From: Diplonema papillatum
Taxonomy: Eukaryota > Euglenozoa > Diplonemea > Diplonemida > Diplonemidae
Direction: 5' to 3'
NCBI GenBank assembly: GCA_030068145.1
Contig: JAPJBO010000483.1
Location: 106,490 to 170,489, forward strand
DNA: 64,000 nucleotides
The position numbers and the translations under genes were made by a program. The notes under the pieces were generated by a model. That model saw nothing but the letters and a program-made list of their open reading frames with translations. It made no database searches and was not told the origin of the DNA. Positions 1-10,226 of this stretch are shown in pieces. Position 1 is the first letter of the stretch; the number at the start of each line of letters is the position of its first letter.

Positions 1-1
1 T

Positions 2-1160
2 GATGTCATCCCACGCCTGCAGCTCCGCCTCCGCCATTCTGCTGCCCAACCTGCCCGCGAACGCCAAGAGGGCCGCGAAATGGCACCGCGGCACGCCGAG
101 TATGTCAGTGGCCCAAACGGCCCCCCCGAAGACCGAAGCAAACTGTCTCGCCGTCGCCTTGCCCGCCAGCACAGCCTTCATGCCGCCCGCCGCCGCCCAC
201 TTCGACGCCCACGCCGGGTCCAGCCGGTGCCTCTGCTCGTCCGCCGCGAGGTCGAACTCGATCCCTACGCAAACGAAACGCGTCTGGACCTCCCACAGGG
301 TGTCCCCGCCTTCCGCCCGCACTTCGACCCGCGCCGCCGCCGCCCGGTCCCGGAACGTCGCCACCTTCTGCTCGGCCTCGTCCCTCGTGCCGCCCAGCAC
401 CAAAAAGTTATCGACCCACGCCAGCCCGAGGCCCTGCACGAGAACGTTCGACGCCCGCTGGGCGATGCAGGGCGCCCACGACCACCCCATACACAACACG
501 CGCAACAACATGTCCCGTCCATTCATCCCAATTCCAAAATACCGCGAAATACTCGCGTGTACCGGGAACTGGTAAAAATATGACACGCCGTCGCACTGCA
601 TCGCGTAGCGGTGTCGCTTCACCTCCCTCACGAACCCGTGTATCGCCGGCAGGTCCATGGCGGGCGGCCTCTGCATCGCGTCGTTGAGCGGCCGCGCATC
701 TAGGACCAGCCGCGCAGACCTTCCGTCCTTCTTCGCCGTCGTGAACGCCTTCATAGCAAACACTGGCCGCGACCCCGCGTCCTCCGCCACGCCAAACGAC
801 CGCATCGCGCCTCGGTGTCCTTCCATCCCTCGCGACCTCAGCCTGCATCCGCGCCTTCCGCCCGGCGTGAACATCCCTTCAAAGGCCGCCGGATCTGTCA
901 GCATCGGCATCACTTCCCGAAACCGGCCGCCGCCGTCCATCGCCGCCAGCGCGTGGAGGTCGATCCGGTTCTTCGTCACCCGGGCCAGCGGCAGCCCCAC
1001 TTCCCCCCGCGCCTGTGGTGCGACCTTGCAGCCCGGCAGCGACGCCGTCGACGAGTACACCGACGACGAAGACCCTGCGTCCCCCTCCGCGGCGTCGTCG
1101 TACCCCCCGCGTCCGCCCTGCAGCCACCTCCTCAACGTCCCGACGAGCCTAGCCGTCTCC
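2..1160 (-). CDS. Reverse transcriptase of a YR retrotransposon (partial, runs off left edge)
   Basis: The minus-strand frame ending at base 2 is open across the whole interval and continues off the window. It shows a DIRS-type reverse transcriptase: a RLVLDARPLND segment (about 712-680) for the first catalytic Asp region, then VSYFYQFPVHASISRYFGIG, LCMGWSWAPC, and AWVDNFLVLG, which is the YVDD-box equivalent with the second Asp replaced by Asn, as in other copies in this window (WIDN). A post-RT segment with AGRLGSRM follows. RNase H is not reached, so it should lie left of the window. The element order on the minus strand is Gag, YR, RT. The start is unclear because the same frame stays open into the recombinase gene; 1160 is only where YR ends. 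Base composition is very GC-rich compared with the host genes. Confidence 0.8.
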
Positions 1161-1164
1161 CGCC

Positions 1165-2037
1165 TTACCGCGATCCTCCGGCTAGGACCGCCGACAGCGG
1201 CGCCGCCCCCCGCGCCGTCGGCAGCTCCGCGAGCGGCAGGTACCGCACGAGGTCCCTCACCGACTTGTGTCGGGAGATCTTGAGGATCTCCAACGGCAAG
1301 AAACCACGTCGGAGAAGGTGCGTCAGCGCCCCGCGCCTCACGGAGTGCGCGCTGTACGCCTCCCGCACCCGCTTCAGCGCCGCCACCACCCGCGCCACCG
1401 GCACGCCCTCGAACAGCCGCGCCCCCGCCCGCGTCACCCGCCGCAGCTCCCGCAGCTCCGCCGCGAAGGCTTCCGGCAGTTCCACGATCACAGCCAGCTC
1501 CGTGTGGAACGGGTCGCTTTTTGACCCAGCGAACCAGGCCAAAAAGTCCGTCCCCCCCGGCTGTGGCCGGAGCAGCTCGGCCGTCAACATCGCCACGTCC
1601 GCGAACCTGCCGGCCGCGCACCACATCACGACGAGGACGAGACGTACCTTCGCGTCCTGCTCCGCCCGCACCGCCGCCCACAGGTCCTCCTCCGAGATCG
1701 TCAGCGCCTGCCTCGTCGGTCGCCGGGCGCCCATCTTCCCCAACGCCCGCCGCAGGTCGGAGATGAGCACGTCGCCGCCCACCTCCACGCCCATCCTGCG
1801 CAAAGTCGACACCGCGGTGTTGGCGTAGTTGAGCAGGGTGGACGGCAACAACCCCCGCTCCAAATGCGCCGCCACGTACAGCACCACGGTCGTCGTCCAC
1901 GAGGGCGTCGGGTAACACGCCCCCCGGTAAGCGGCCAACTGCGCGTACACGCTCCCCAGCCGCGCCCAGTACCCCCCGGATAGGGCTCGCGACAGGATCT
2001 GCCTCGCCGATGCTACGTGGCTGGCCCGCGGCTGCAT
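1165..2037 (-). CDS. Tyrosine recombinase (integrase) of YR retrotransposon
   Basis: About 290 residues. The C-terminal half carries the tyrosine recombinase signature: an Arg in the CAAGRFADV region, the box-II motif YSAHSVRRG (HxxR), a downstream H in KISRHKSV and a tyrosine in LVRYL. These enzymes integrate the circular cDNA of DIRS/Ngaro-type retrotransposons, so such elements usually leave no target duplication. I chose the Met at 2037 (MQPRAS) because it starts 18 bases after the Gag stop; the frame is open further upstream to 2916, but that part overlaps Gag in another frame and looks like a GC-rich shadow. The reverse transcriptase follows on the same strand. Enzyme class is seen directly; activity cannot be judged. 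Confidence 0.85.
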   Translation of the reverse strand: MQPRASHVASARQILSRALSGGYWARLGSVYAQLAAYRGACYPTPSWTTTVVLYVAAHLERGLLPSTLLNYANTAVSTLRRMGVEVGGDVLISDLRRALGKMGARRPTRQALTISEEDLWAAVRAEQDAKVRLVLVVMWCAAGRFADVAMLTAELLRPQPGGTDFLAWFAGSKSDPFHTELAVIVELPEAFAAELRELRRVTRAGARLFEGVPVARVVAALKRVREAYSAHSVRRGALTHLLRRGFLPLEILKISRHKSVRDLVRYLPLAELPTARGAAPLSAVLAGGSR

Positions 2038-2054
2038 GACGATCCTCGGCGCGA

Positions 2055-3071
2055 TCAGCGTTTCGAGCACCGCTGGGCGAAATGCCCCGTCTCGCCGCAG
2101 CGAAAGCAGCGCATCCCCTCCCGCTGTCCGCCCCGGCCGCGTCTCCAGCCCCCGGCATCGCTTCTGGTTCCGCCGCCGCCGCCACCTCCGCCTTTCGCCG
2201 GCACCGGCACCGCCGCCGCCGCCTGCAACGCCCCCCTCATGAACTGCGGGACGCTGTCGTCCGTCCTCGGCGCCTCCGCGACCACCGGCAGCGGCTGCAG
2301 CGTCAGCTGGCCCACCATCGCGTCCGAGAAAGCCGCCGCCCGCTTCCAGCCCTCCTCGGCCGCCATCCGGTGCGTCGTCAGGCGCGCGGCCACCGCCTCC
2401 GCGCAGACCCTCACGGCGGGCGAGTCGGGCACCTCCGCCAAAGCGCGCGCCATCCGGTCCGCCAGCATCGACAGGAACGCGGACTCCCTCACCTGCGCCC
2501 CGCCACCAACCCCGGCCTCCCGCAACGTGCGCTTCCACTCCGCCTCCAGCTCCCCGACGGCGAACCCGCTCCACGAACCCGGGTCGCGTACGTCGCGGCG
2601 AAAATGGCGTCCGCCTCCGTCCCCCGCAGCCGGCGCGCGACCCCCGCTTCCGTCCGGCGTCGGCAACCGCGGCGACGGCGACTCCCGACCCCGCCACGGC
2701 GACGGTGACGCCGCGCCCATCAGCACCTCGGCCTCGCTCATCTCGTCGTCGTCGTCGTCCTCGGCCTCCACCCACCAACCCTTCTGCCGCAAGGCGTCCG
2801 CGGTCAGGAGGTCCACCGGCAAGTGCGCCAGCACCCAGTGAACCTGCCACGCGACGAGGCACCTCGGGACCACGATCCCCAGGGTGCCCTCCGCCGCCGC
2901 CCGCGCAGTCGCCCACGCGTCACCGGCCTCGGCCAGGACCCCGTGCACCCGCCGCACTGCCTCGTCGTGCCTGTCGAAGGCGGCGGGCTCCGTCCCCTGG
3001 CGCTGCGTCTCGGCCCACCCCGCCTTCTCGAGCGTGGCGAGCGCCCGCGCGTGCGTCCACGTCGTCGGCAT
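2055..3071 (-). CDS. Gag-like protein with CCHC zinc knuckle
   Basis: 338 residues. It ends in a single retroviral-type zinc knuckle, CFRCGETGHFAQRC (C-x2-C-x4-H-x4-C), after a Gly-rich and basic stretch. The N-terminal half is helical and Ala/Arg-rich, with a short acidic run (about residues 105-113). By position (first ORF, just upstream of the recombinase and reverse transcriptase) and by the knuckle it is the nucleocapsid protein of the element. The other two Gag copies in this window (32102-33196 and 54617-55609) show no knuckle, so this GC-rich element belongs to a distinct family. The flanking DNA after 3071 no longer has the GC-rich composition, placing the element's 5' end within a few hundred bases of 3100. 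Confidence 0.85.
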   Translation of the reverse strand: MPTTWTHARALATLEKAGWAETQRQGTEPAAFDRHDEAVRRVHGVLAEAGDAWATARAAAEGTLGIVVPRCLVAWQVHWVLAHLPVDLLTADALRQKGWWVEAEDDDDDEMSEAEVLMGAASPSPWRGRESPSPRLPTPDGSGGRAPAAGDGGGRHFRRDVRDPGSWSGFAVGELEAEWKRTLREAGVGGGAQVRESAFLSMLADRMARALAEVPDSPAVRVCAEAVAARLTTHRMAAEEGWKRAAAFSDAMVGQLTLQPLPVVAEAPRTDDSVPQFMRGALQAAAAVPVPAKGGGGGGGGTRSDAGGWRRGRGGQREGMRCFRCGETGHFAQRCSKR

Positions 3072-3188
3072 CGTCCCTTTCTTTGGCCTGAAAGCTGTGA
3101 GGCGGTTAGTCTCGCCTTAGCAGTCCCAGGGCCTTTCCCCACCTACCTGTATGTGTTCTCGTGGTCACCGCTACCGCGTTGACCTTTC

Positions 3189-3189
<1 letters not shown>

Positions 3190-3260
<71 letters not shown>
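3190..3260. repeat. (GA)n microsatellite and attached dispersed repeat
   Basis: About 70 bases of pure GA dinucleotide. The bases that follow (CGAGTTAGAGTGCAGG, then a CCATCTCTCCG block, to about 3310) recur after a shorter GA run at 25418-25480 with a few substitutions. The pair therefore marks a dispersed repeat whose left part is the microsatellite. Confidence 0.85.
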
Positions 3261-3261
<1 letters not shown>

Positions 3262-3344
3262 GAGTTAGAGTGCAGGGACCATCTCTCCGAGGAGTATCCG
3301 GTCGCCCCACTACTATCCCGTACTACTACGGCGGGCGGAAGTCG

Positions 3345-3440
3345 TTGCGCCGTAGGCGCGGAGCGAGCCGTGGCCCTGTCAAAGATGATTGTTGCACCGA
3401 TGGTGGCGCAGCCGGGGGCGTTCTGACTGAAAAAGATAGA
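3345..3440. repeat. Dispersed block shared with the foldback centres
   Basis: The words GATGGTGGCGCAGCCGG and GGGGCGTTCTG recur nearly unchanged at 45015-45055 (foldback B) and 57545-57580 (foldback A). Read on the minus strand, all three copies can encode a similar peptide containing QNAPGCA followed by several Ile residues, so this may be a remnant of a coding sequence. I do not recognise the protein. The host stretch around it (3440-3640) shows nothing else. Confidence 0.5.
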
Positions 3441-3644
3441 CACGTCCAGGAGCCAGAGTAATGCTCAGGTCCTGAGGTTGTGTGCAGCTTTCTAGACACT
3501 GCGGTATCCCGAATCTGCCTCCGTCGGATTGGGCCTTTTCCAATCACGGTCGCCATAGGGATGTGATCAGGCGGTTGACCATACCCCCACGACGCCTTGT
3601 GCACAACACGGCTACAAGACGCCCTACTTAGGTGTGCTCAGCCA

Positions 3645-3848
3645 TCACAGAGTCTCAGAGCTCGCCACTTGACCTGTCACAGCTGCCACCCTGGTGGCCG
3701 CAGCACCAATCTTGGCAACGAAAGCGTTGGTGTGTACGTAGGCATTCCGTACAACAGCTGCATCAGACGCAGCTTGATCCGAGAGTTCGCTAGAGAGATG
3801 GCGCTGCTCGCCTGCCAGTCTCGCAACTGACTGCTGCCCCTCATAAGG
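3645..3848 (-). CDS. Possible downstream exon (unassigned)
   Basis: A minus-strand open stretch just downstream of the EGF gene encodes an Ala/Val/Ser-rich helical peptide with the words LAGEQRHLSSEL and VAAVTGQVASSETL, ending at 3645. It is preceded by a pyrimidine-rich stretch and a possible acceptor AG, and before that by a short hydrophobic run (TLTLTLVCLLYFFA). It could be a 3' exon of the EGF-repeat gene (membrane anchor and tail) or a chance ORF. I could not build a frame-consistent junction with the donor at 4494, so this is a weak call. Confidence 0.2.
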   Translation of the reverse strand, partial: PYEGQQSVARLAGEQRHLSSELSDQAASDAAVVRNAYVHTNAFVAKIGAAATRVAAVTGQVASSETL

Positions 3849-4277
3849 ATGTTGCGCAAAGAAATAAAGAAGGCATACCAGTGTCAGAGTCAGGGTCAAG
3901 GTCTCGGACGGGCCCGTTTTACATCGGGGATACTCTTCGTCACCACGACAAGCCCTGTGTGCGTGTGTCTTTTTCAATTTTTTTTTCGTCAGCATTCCAG
4001 AGCAATCGTGGGGAGAACTCGTGGGGAGCTGTAGAAGTTGTTACGGGCTTCGCACCGCACTCGCGCTCAACAAGTACAACACAAGGGCAGTCCTCCAACG
4101 TAGTTTGAGAGTGAAAGAAAAGCCATGTCGTGTCACACGGACTTCTCCCCGACTTCCGTGGCCCTGGGCCAGCCTGTAAGAGTCGCCTTTGATAAAATCA
4201 TTGGACGGTTTTCCGCGCGCGAGCACGGAACGTGCATACGTAAACGTTACAATAAAGTATCCAGCTTCCACGAGAGT

Positions 4278-7200
4278 TTATATATCACCTTCGGTCCGGA
4301 AATTGTGGCCGTATTTTTTGAGACAAGTGAGAGGGTGCTGCTCGTTTCGGGTGATGTCAACGTTGTGAAACCTTGTGGAGTCTCCTAACGCGTTCAGCGG
4401 GAGTTTTTCCTTCGGCCCCGCGCGGTACCCGCGCGGTATTTCTGTGTGATACGGTGTTCTCGGGATCGACAGAGGCAGAAAGAAAGAGAGATACCCGCAG
4501 TCCAAGTCCTCGTCGTACTCCTCCGGGCAGATGTTGCAAAGCTCCCCGACCCACGAGTTCGGACACAAGCAGACACAGATGTTGTCGACCACTGCGACGC
4601 GCGCTGCGGCAGACGTGCAGTCGGTTCCCAGAGAGCACGACCTGCAGAACTGCTGGCCCTCAATTTCTCCCAACACTGCATCTGCAGCGCACTGATCGCA
4701 GAACTCCCCTGCATGGGGCGGCTTGCACACATCGCACGACGGCCCGTCCCAGTCTCCGATGCAGTCACACGAACACGAATCCGCAGCAAATCGAACGGAA
4801 TTTGCGTTCCCACTGCAGTTGAGGTCGACACTGCAGGGTCTACAATCCGGGTAGTCAAAGAACCCATCCGCGCAAGTATTGCATCCTGGGCCGCTGTACG
4901 GCAGAGGACAGATGTTGCAGGTATCTCCCTCCCAATTGTCGGCGCACGAGCAGTCGCACGAGTCCACATTCGGGAAGAAAGCCTTCGCGTGGAAGGAACA
5001 ATCCGCAGACGTGCACAGCCCGCACGTAGGGTACTTCACAAATCCCTCCGCGCACGCATCGCAATCCGGGCCGTAAAACATCGCAGGACACACATCACAC
5101 ATGGTACCGTCCCATTGATTATCACAGGTACACTTGCACGAGCTCCTTGACCCGTCATCAGTCACGTTAACCGCATTACCGCTGCAATGCTCGGAAACGC
5201 TGCACATAAGGCAGTGCGGGTAGTTGATGTGCCCCACCTCGCAGCTGTCGCAAGACGTCTGATTAAACCTACTGGGGCACACATCACATGCAGGACCTTC
5301 CCACATGTTCATGCAGGCGCATGCACAGGTGTCGTTCTGAGAGACCCAATCAACCGAAGTTGCGTGGGTGCAGTTGTTATTGACGGTGCACGAAGGCTTG
5401 CACAGGGGAAACATCATCCGCCCCGGCGCGCAAGCTTCGCAATCGTCCCCTGAGTACCGGGTTGGGTCACAAACCGCGCAGGTATCGCCTGACCACCCGT
5501 TGGTGCAATCACACTCGCATTGGTCAGCCGTCCCGTGAACACTGGACGCTCTTCCGTTGCAGTGTGTTGCTGTACTGCATAGCTTACAGTCTGGTGCAAC
5601 ACCCATGTAATCCGCAGCGCATTGCTTGCACGTGGCTGCATCGTACTTCATCGGGCAAGACTCACACGTTTCACCTTCCCAGAAATCTCTACACGTGCAC
5701 ATGCACTGGTCTCCGGACGCCTTCGATGCGACAGTGGATGCTCTATCGTTGCAGTGCTCACTGTTAGTGCACTCAGTGCAGTTCGGGTACGCGATAAACC
5801 CGTCCGCGCAGAAATCGCAACCGACCTGATTGTACTTCGCATCGCATATGTCACACGCGTCCCCAGACCACGAACCCATGCACATGCAGCTACAGGTTCC
5901 GCCGGTCGCGTCGAACGTAACAGAATCGGCGTTTCCGCTGCAGTTATAGTCTACGTGGCACGCGTCACCACAGAGGGGGTAGTTCGTGTGCCCGACGGCG
6001 CAGCGGTTGCAGTCGTCGCCGGCATATTTGCTTGCCTCGCAAACGTCGCACGTGTCACCGGTCCACTGGTTCGCACAATTGCACACACACTCGGTCTTTG
6101 CGGCGTTACTAGTCACGTTCGCCTCGTGCCCATTGCAATCTGATGACGAGCATTGTCGGCAGTCGGGGAACCCCACGTGCCCGTCTGCACAGCGGTCGCA
6201 CGTGTTCTGGTCGTACTTGGCTTCACATGTGTTGCAGCTGCTCCCGGTCCATTTCTCACTGCAGTTGCACACGCACAGCTTGCGGTCGCCATCGTCGGTG
6301 ACTGAAAGGGCATGTCCAGAGCAGTGTTGATCTTCATCGCACCTCGTGCACGTCGGATACCCAATCCGGCCCAGCGCGCAAGAATCGCAGTTAGCTCCTT
6401 CGAACTGCATGGGACACGTTCCGCAATGATCACCGACCCAGTTGCCTTTGCACTTGCAGACGCAGCTCGTTCTGTTGCCGTTGTCCGTCGCTGACGACCC
6501 GTGGCCGTTGCAGTGCACGCTCTCATTACAGACTGTGCACGTCGGGTAATCGATCGTTCCCACCGCGCATTCGTTACACTCCGTCCCGGCGTGAGGGTAC
6601 GGGCATTCGTCACACTCCGAACCGCTCCACATATTCTCACAAACGCACACGCATGCTGCACGGCTGCCATCGTCGGTGACTGCCTTCGCTCTCCCGCTAC
6701 AGTGCTGCGCTACGGTGCACTCGGTGCATGTAGGGTAATCGATGTGATTCACTGCACACTTGCCGCAGTGTGCCCCTCCGTACGCGGGAGGGCACACGGA
6801 ACAGTCGTCTTTTGTCCACTGGTTCTCACACTTGCACACGCAAGAGCTTCGGTTTCCGTCATCCGTTACCGACTCTGCGTTCCCCAAGCAGAAGGCGTCG
6901 ACAGTGCACTTCGTACAAGTTGGGTAGCCAATGTGGCCTTCCGCGCATTTGTCACAATTGACGCCATCAAAATTGCTATCGCATGTCTCGCACTGCAAAC
7001 CTGACCACGCGTTCTCGCACTGGCACACGCAATGGTCGCGCGTCCCATCGTCAGTAACCTGCGTCGCATGTCCCGAGCAGTGCGTGGATGAATCACACTG
7101 GGTACACTTCGGGTATTCGATGCGATCGGCAGCGCACTTGTTGCAATCAGCCCCGACAAACATGTCAGGACACTCCCCGCAATCGTCGCTGGTCCATTGG

Positions 7201-10200
7201 TTGGAACACGAGCACACGCACGTCGTCCGGTTGCCATTATCTGTCACACTGTCGGCATGCCCACTGCAATGTTTAGACGTAGAGCACTGAGTGCACTGCG
7301 GGTAGCCGATGTGCCTCACTGCGCACGTGTTGCAGTCACTCCCGCCGAACTTGGTCGGGCAGGTTTGGCACTTATCACCCTCCCACTGGTTCTCGCAGGT
7401 GCACACGCACTTCGTTTGACTCGCGTCGGTTTCAACCTTTTCGGCGTGACCGGAGCACGATTCGGCAAACGTACAGCTACCACATGTTGGGTAGCTCACA
7501 CCGCCGGACGCACATTTGTCGCAATCGGTGCCGCTGTATTTGGAAGGGCATGTCTCGCAGCTGTCGCCAGTCCACTGGTTGGAGCATTTGCAGACGCACG
7601 AGGTCCTCGTCCCGTCGTCGTTCACGGATGTAGCGTGCCCGCTGCAGCTCGTGGCGATCGAGCACGACGCGCACGCGGGGAACGGTTTGGTGTGATTCGC
7701 CGCGCACTCGCCGCAGTCATTCGCGAAGCGTGGTTCGCAGGTGTCGCACGTGCTCCCGGTCCACTGATTCCGGCACGCGCAGACACAGTTTTCGCCCGCA
7801 GCGTCCGCAGCGACGCTGCCCGCATGGCCAGAGCAACTCGAAGTCGTCGTGCACAGAGTGCACAGCGGGTAGTCGATTCTATTCTCCGCGCAGCGGTTGC
7901 AGGCAGTGCCGTTGTACTTACTGGGACACTCACTGCAGGTCGGGCCCGTCCACGGGCTCTTACATTTGCACACGCAGGCGCTCTGGCTGCTATCGTCCTC
8001 GACTGAATCAGCGTGCCCGGAACAATGGATACCAACTTCGCACAGTGTGCAAGTTGGGTAGTCTATCCTGTTTTCTGCGCACTTGTTGCACTTCGTGCCT
8101 CCGTATGGTGAAAGGCAGTCTTTGCACGTAGAACCCGACCACTTGTTGGAGCACTTGCAACTGCATGACGTCCGCGTACCATCGTCCGTCGCTGAAGAAG
8201 CGTGCTCGTTGCAGTGGCTAGCGCTTGTGCACTGTGTACAAGAAGGATATTCAATGTGGCCCTCGGAGCATTTGTTGCACGTGGGGCCTTCGTACGCGCC
8301 GGAACAGGTGCATTTGCAGGATGTTCGCGTGCCGTCGTCTGTGGCGGAAGAAGCGTGGTCGTTGCAGTGATCTTTCGATGTGCATCGGGTGCACTGAGGA
8401 TATGTGATGTAGTGCTTCGCGCATGCGTCGCACGTCGTTGTTTCGTACTTCGCTGCACAGGTTGAACAGTCCGCGCTCCCCCACTGATCAGCGCACACGC
8501 AGACGCATTGATCGTTGACCGTGTCGGTTGCAACGGAGTCGGCGTGGTTTGAGCAGGCTTCCTTATCGTTGCACGCCGTGCATGTTGGATAGTTCACTCT
8601 GCCGCTCACACACGCGTTGCAGTCGCTCCCGCCGTAGATGCTGTCGCAGACATTGCACGTGGGGCCATCCCACTGGTTCCGGCACGTGCACACGCATTCC
8701 TTTCGTTTACCGTCATCCGTAACGCTTTTCGCGTGGTCGCTGCAGTGCGTCTCCTCGGTGCACTTCGTACACGTCGGATATCCAACGTATCCCGCTGCGC
8801 AGTCGTTGCAGTCGGAACCACCATACTTAGTGGGACACACGTCGCACGTGTCGCCCTGCCACTGGTTCTTGCACTCGCAGAGGCACGACTTCCGCATGCC
8901 ATCGTCGGTGACTGTATCTGCGTGTCCAGAGCAGTGTTTCGCGCTGGTGCACTGAACGCAAGACGGGTACGTGATGTGGTTGGCGGAGCATTTGTCGCAG
9001 TCGGCACCTGTCCAGCGTCCCGGGCACGTGCCGCAGTCGCCGCCGGACCACTTGTTGGTGCAGGTGCATTTGCACGAGCTTCGCGTCCCATCGTCGACCA
9101 CGGCCGTCGCGTGATCGGAACACGAGTCTTTAACCGTACACTCCGTGCAAGTAGGGTAATCGATGTAGTTCGCAAGGCACGTGGAACAGGAGTCCCCCGC
9201 GTAGGGCGCCGGGCAATTGTTGCACGTCGACCCGAGCCACTTGTTGGCGCACGTGCAAACGCACGTCAAACGAGAGCCGTCGTCCGTGACCGATTTGGCG
9301 TGGCCGTTGCAATCTGTTTCACTGGTACATTTCCGACAATTGGGGTACCCGATGTAGTCTTCGCTGCACTTGTCGCAAGCTGGTCCTGTGTACCCGGTAG
9401 CGCAACTGCAGACGCATGATTTCCGAGTCCCATCGTCCGTTACTGTTTTCGCGTGTCCACTGCAGTGAGCCGCGGAAGTGCACTCGGTGCAGGTTGGGTA
9501 CGTTATCCGGCCTTCTGCGCAGTCTGAGCAGCTACTTCCACCGAACGGGGAGGGGCAGGTCTGGCACTTCGTGCCTTCCCAGTGGTTTTCGCACTTGCAG
9601 ACACAGGTTGTCCGCGTGCCGTCATCGTTCACAGACTCCGCGTGGCTGCTGCAGTGCGTTTCCTTGCTGCAGGCCGTGCACGTCGGGTACGAAATGCGTC
9701 CCTCCAAGCACGCATCGCAGTCTGTCCCACCGAACGGAGAGAGGCAGTCTTTGCAGGTCGATCCAGACCACTGGTTTTCGCAGACGCATGTACATTTGTC
9801 GCCCGTGGACCAGGTGACCGACGAAGAGTGCCCGCTGCAAGACTTTTCATCCGTGCACACGGCACCGCAGGCAGGGTAGGCGCTGGCAGTGTATCCGTCG
9901 TTGCATTCGTCGCACATTCCTTTGTACTGCTCCGTGCAGTCGCAATCGCAATCGCCGTATGTCTCGCAGACCCCGTTCTCATGGTAGTATGGTTCCTTGC
10001 AAGATGCATCCGCAACGTATCTAACAGACGTGGCATGTTGGTTGCAGGCGGTCACTGTGCTACAGTACACGTCGCACCTTGGCTCGTCTTTCCCTTCTCC
10101 GGTTTCGTGCCTGCACATCTCCGCCGCAGCGCACGTAATCTGGTCCGCTGCATACCCGCATTTTCCTTCGCCCGCCACCTCTTTCACGGCAACCAGCCAT

Positions 10201-10226
10201 AGGGCAATCGGAAGCAAGCGTCTCAT
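4278..10226 (-). CDS. Secreted or cell-surface protein with about 26 EGF-like repeats
   Basis: The ORF encodes 1982 residues. It opens with a classic signal peptide (MRRLLPIALWLVAV, cleavage likely near AGEG). From about residue 95 to 1890 it is a tandem array of about 68-residue units rich in Cys, each with the pattern C-x-C-x-C..W.G..C..C..Y.G..C..CA, then YPTC, then HCSGHA and SVTDDG. This is a laminin/tenascin-like EGF arrangement, expected to form an extended extracellular rod; adhesion is the usual role of such rods and is an inference here. There are no introns inside the array. The last ~70 codons (4494-4278) lose all Cys and start at a GTATCT, so I think the true exon ends near 4495 at a splice donor and the annotated tail is intron read-through. 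The Met at 10226 is chosen because the signal peptide follows it directly. Confidence 0.85.
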   Translation of the reverse strand: MRRLLPIALWLVAVKEVAGEGKCGYAADQITCAAAEMCRHETGEGKDEPRCDVYCSTVTACNQHATSVRYVADASCKEPYYHENGVCETYGDCDCDCTEQYKGMCDECNDGYTASAYPACGAVCTDEKSCSGHSSSVTWSTGDKCTCVCENQWSGSTCKDCLSPFGGTDCDACLEGRISYPTCTACSKETHCSSHAESVNDDGTRTTCVCKCENHWEGTKCQTCPSPFGGSSCSDCAEGRITYPTCTECTSAAHCSGHAKTVTDDGTRKSCVCSCATGYTGPACDKCSEDYIGYPNCRKCTSETDCNGHAKSVTDDGSRLTCVCTCANKWLGSTCNNCPAPYAGDSCSTCLANYIDYPTCTECTVKDSCSDHATAVVDDGTRSSCKCTCTNKWSGGDCGTCPGRWTGADCDKCSANHITYPSCVQCTSAKHCSGHADTVTDDGMRKSCLCECKNQWQGDTCDVCPTKYGGSDCNDCAAGYVGYPTCTKCTEETHCSDHAKSVTDDGKRKECVCTCRNQWDGPTCNVCDSIYGGSDCNACVSGRVNYPTCTACNDKEACSNHADSVATDTVNDQCVCVCADQWGSADCSTCAAKYETTTCDACAKHYITYPQCTRCTSKDHCNDHASSATDDGTRTSCKCTCSGAYEGPTCNKCSEGHIEYPSCTQCTSASHCNEHASSATDDGTRTSCSCKCSNKWSGSTCKDCLSPYGGTKCNKCAENRIDYPTCTLCEVGIHCSGHADSVEDDSSQSACVCKCKSPWTGPTCSECPSKYNGTACNRCAENRIDYPLCTLCTTTSSCSGHAGSVAADAAGENCVCACRNQWTGSTCDTCEPRFANDCGECAANHTKPFPACASCSIATSCSGHATSVNDDGTRTSCVCKCSNQWTGDSCETCPSKYSGTDCDKCASGGVSYPTCGSCTFAESCSGHAEKVETDASQTKCVCTCENQWEGDKCQTCPTKFGGSDCNTCAVRHIGYPQCTQCSTSKHCSGHADSVTDNGNRTTCVCSCSNQWTSDDCGECPDMFVGADCNKCAADRIEYPKCTQCDSSTHCSGHATQVTDDGTRDHCVCQCENAWSGLQCETCDSNFDGVNCDKCAEGHIGYPTCTKCTVDAFCLGNAESVTDDGNRSSCVCKCENQWTKDDCSVCPPAYGGAHCGKCAVNHIDYPTCTECTVAQHCSGRAKAVTDDGSRAACVCVCENMWSGSECDECPYPHAGTECNECAVGTIDYPTCTVCNESVHCNGHGSSATDNGNRTSCVCKCKGNWVGDHCGTCPMQFEGANCDSCALGRIGYPTCTRCDEDQHCSGHALSVTDDGDRKLCVCNCSEKWTGSSCNTCEAKYDQNTCDRCADGHVGFPDCRQCSSSDCNGHEANVTSNAAKTECVCNCANQWTGDTCDVCEASKYAGDDCNRCAVGHTNYPLCGDACHVDYNCSGNADSVTFDATGGTCSCMCMGSWSGDACDICDAKYNQVGCDFCADGFIAYPNCTECTNSEHCNDRASTVASKASGDQCMCTCRDFWEGETCESCPMKYDAATCKQCAADYMGVAPDCKLCSTATHCNGRASSVHGTADQCECDCTNGWSGDTCAVCDPTRYSGDDCEACAPGRMMFPLCKPSCTVNNNCTHATSVDWVSQNDTCACACMNMWEGPACDVCPSRFNQTSCDSCEVGHINYPHCLMCSVSEHCSGNAVNVTDDGSRSSCKCTCDNQWDGTMCDVCPAMFYGPDCDACAEGFVKYPTCGLCTSADCSFHAKAFFPNVDSCDCSCADNWEGDTCNICPLPYSGPGCNTCADGFFDYPDCRPCSVDLNCSGNANSVRFAADSCSCDCIGDWDGPSCDVCKPPHAGEFCDQCAADAVLGEIEGQQFCRSCSLGTDCTSAAARVAVVDNICVCLCPNSWVGELCNICPEEYDEDLDCGYLSFFLPLSIPRTPYHTEIPRGYRAGPKEKLPLNALGDSTRFHNVDITRNEQHPLTCLKKYGHNFRTEGDI

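Noticed and set aside
2-3091. Plus-strand ORFs such as 815-1828, 2017-2841 and 2705-3091
   Set aside because: GC-rich shadows of the minus-strand Gag, YR and RT genes; they are Arg/Ser/Pro-rich without domains.
4394-10202. Dozens of ORFs antisense to, or in other frames of, the EGF-repeat gene
   Set aside because: Their Cys/Thr/Arg periodicity follows the 68-residue repeat of the real gene.
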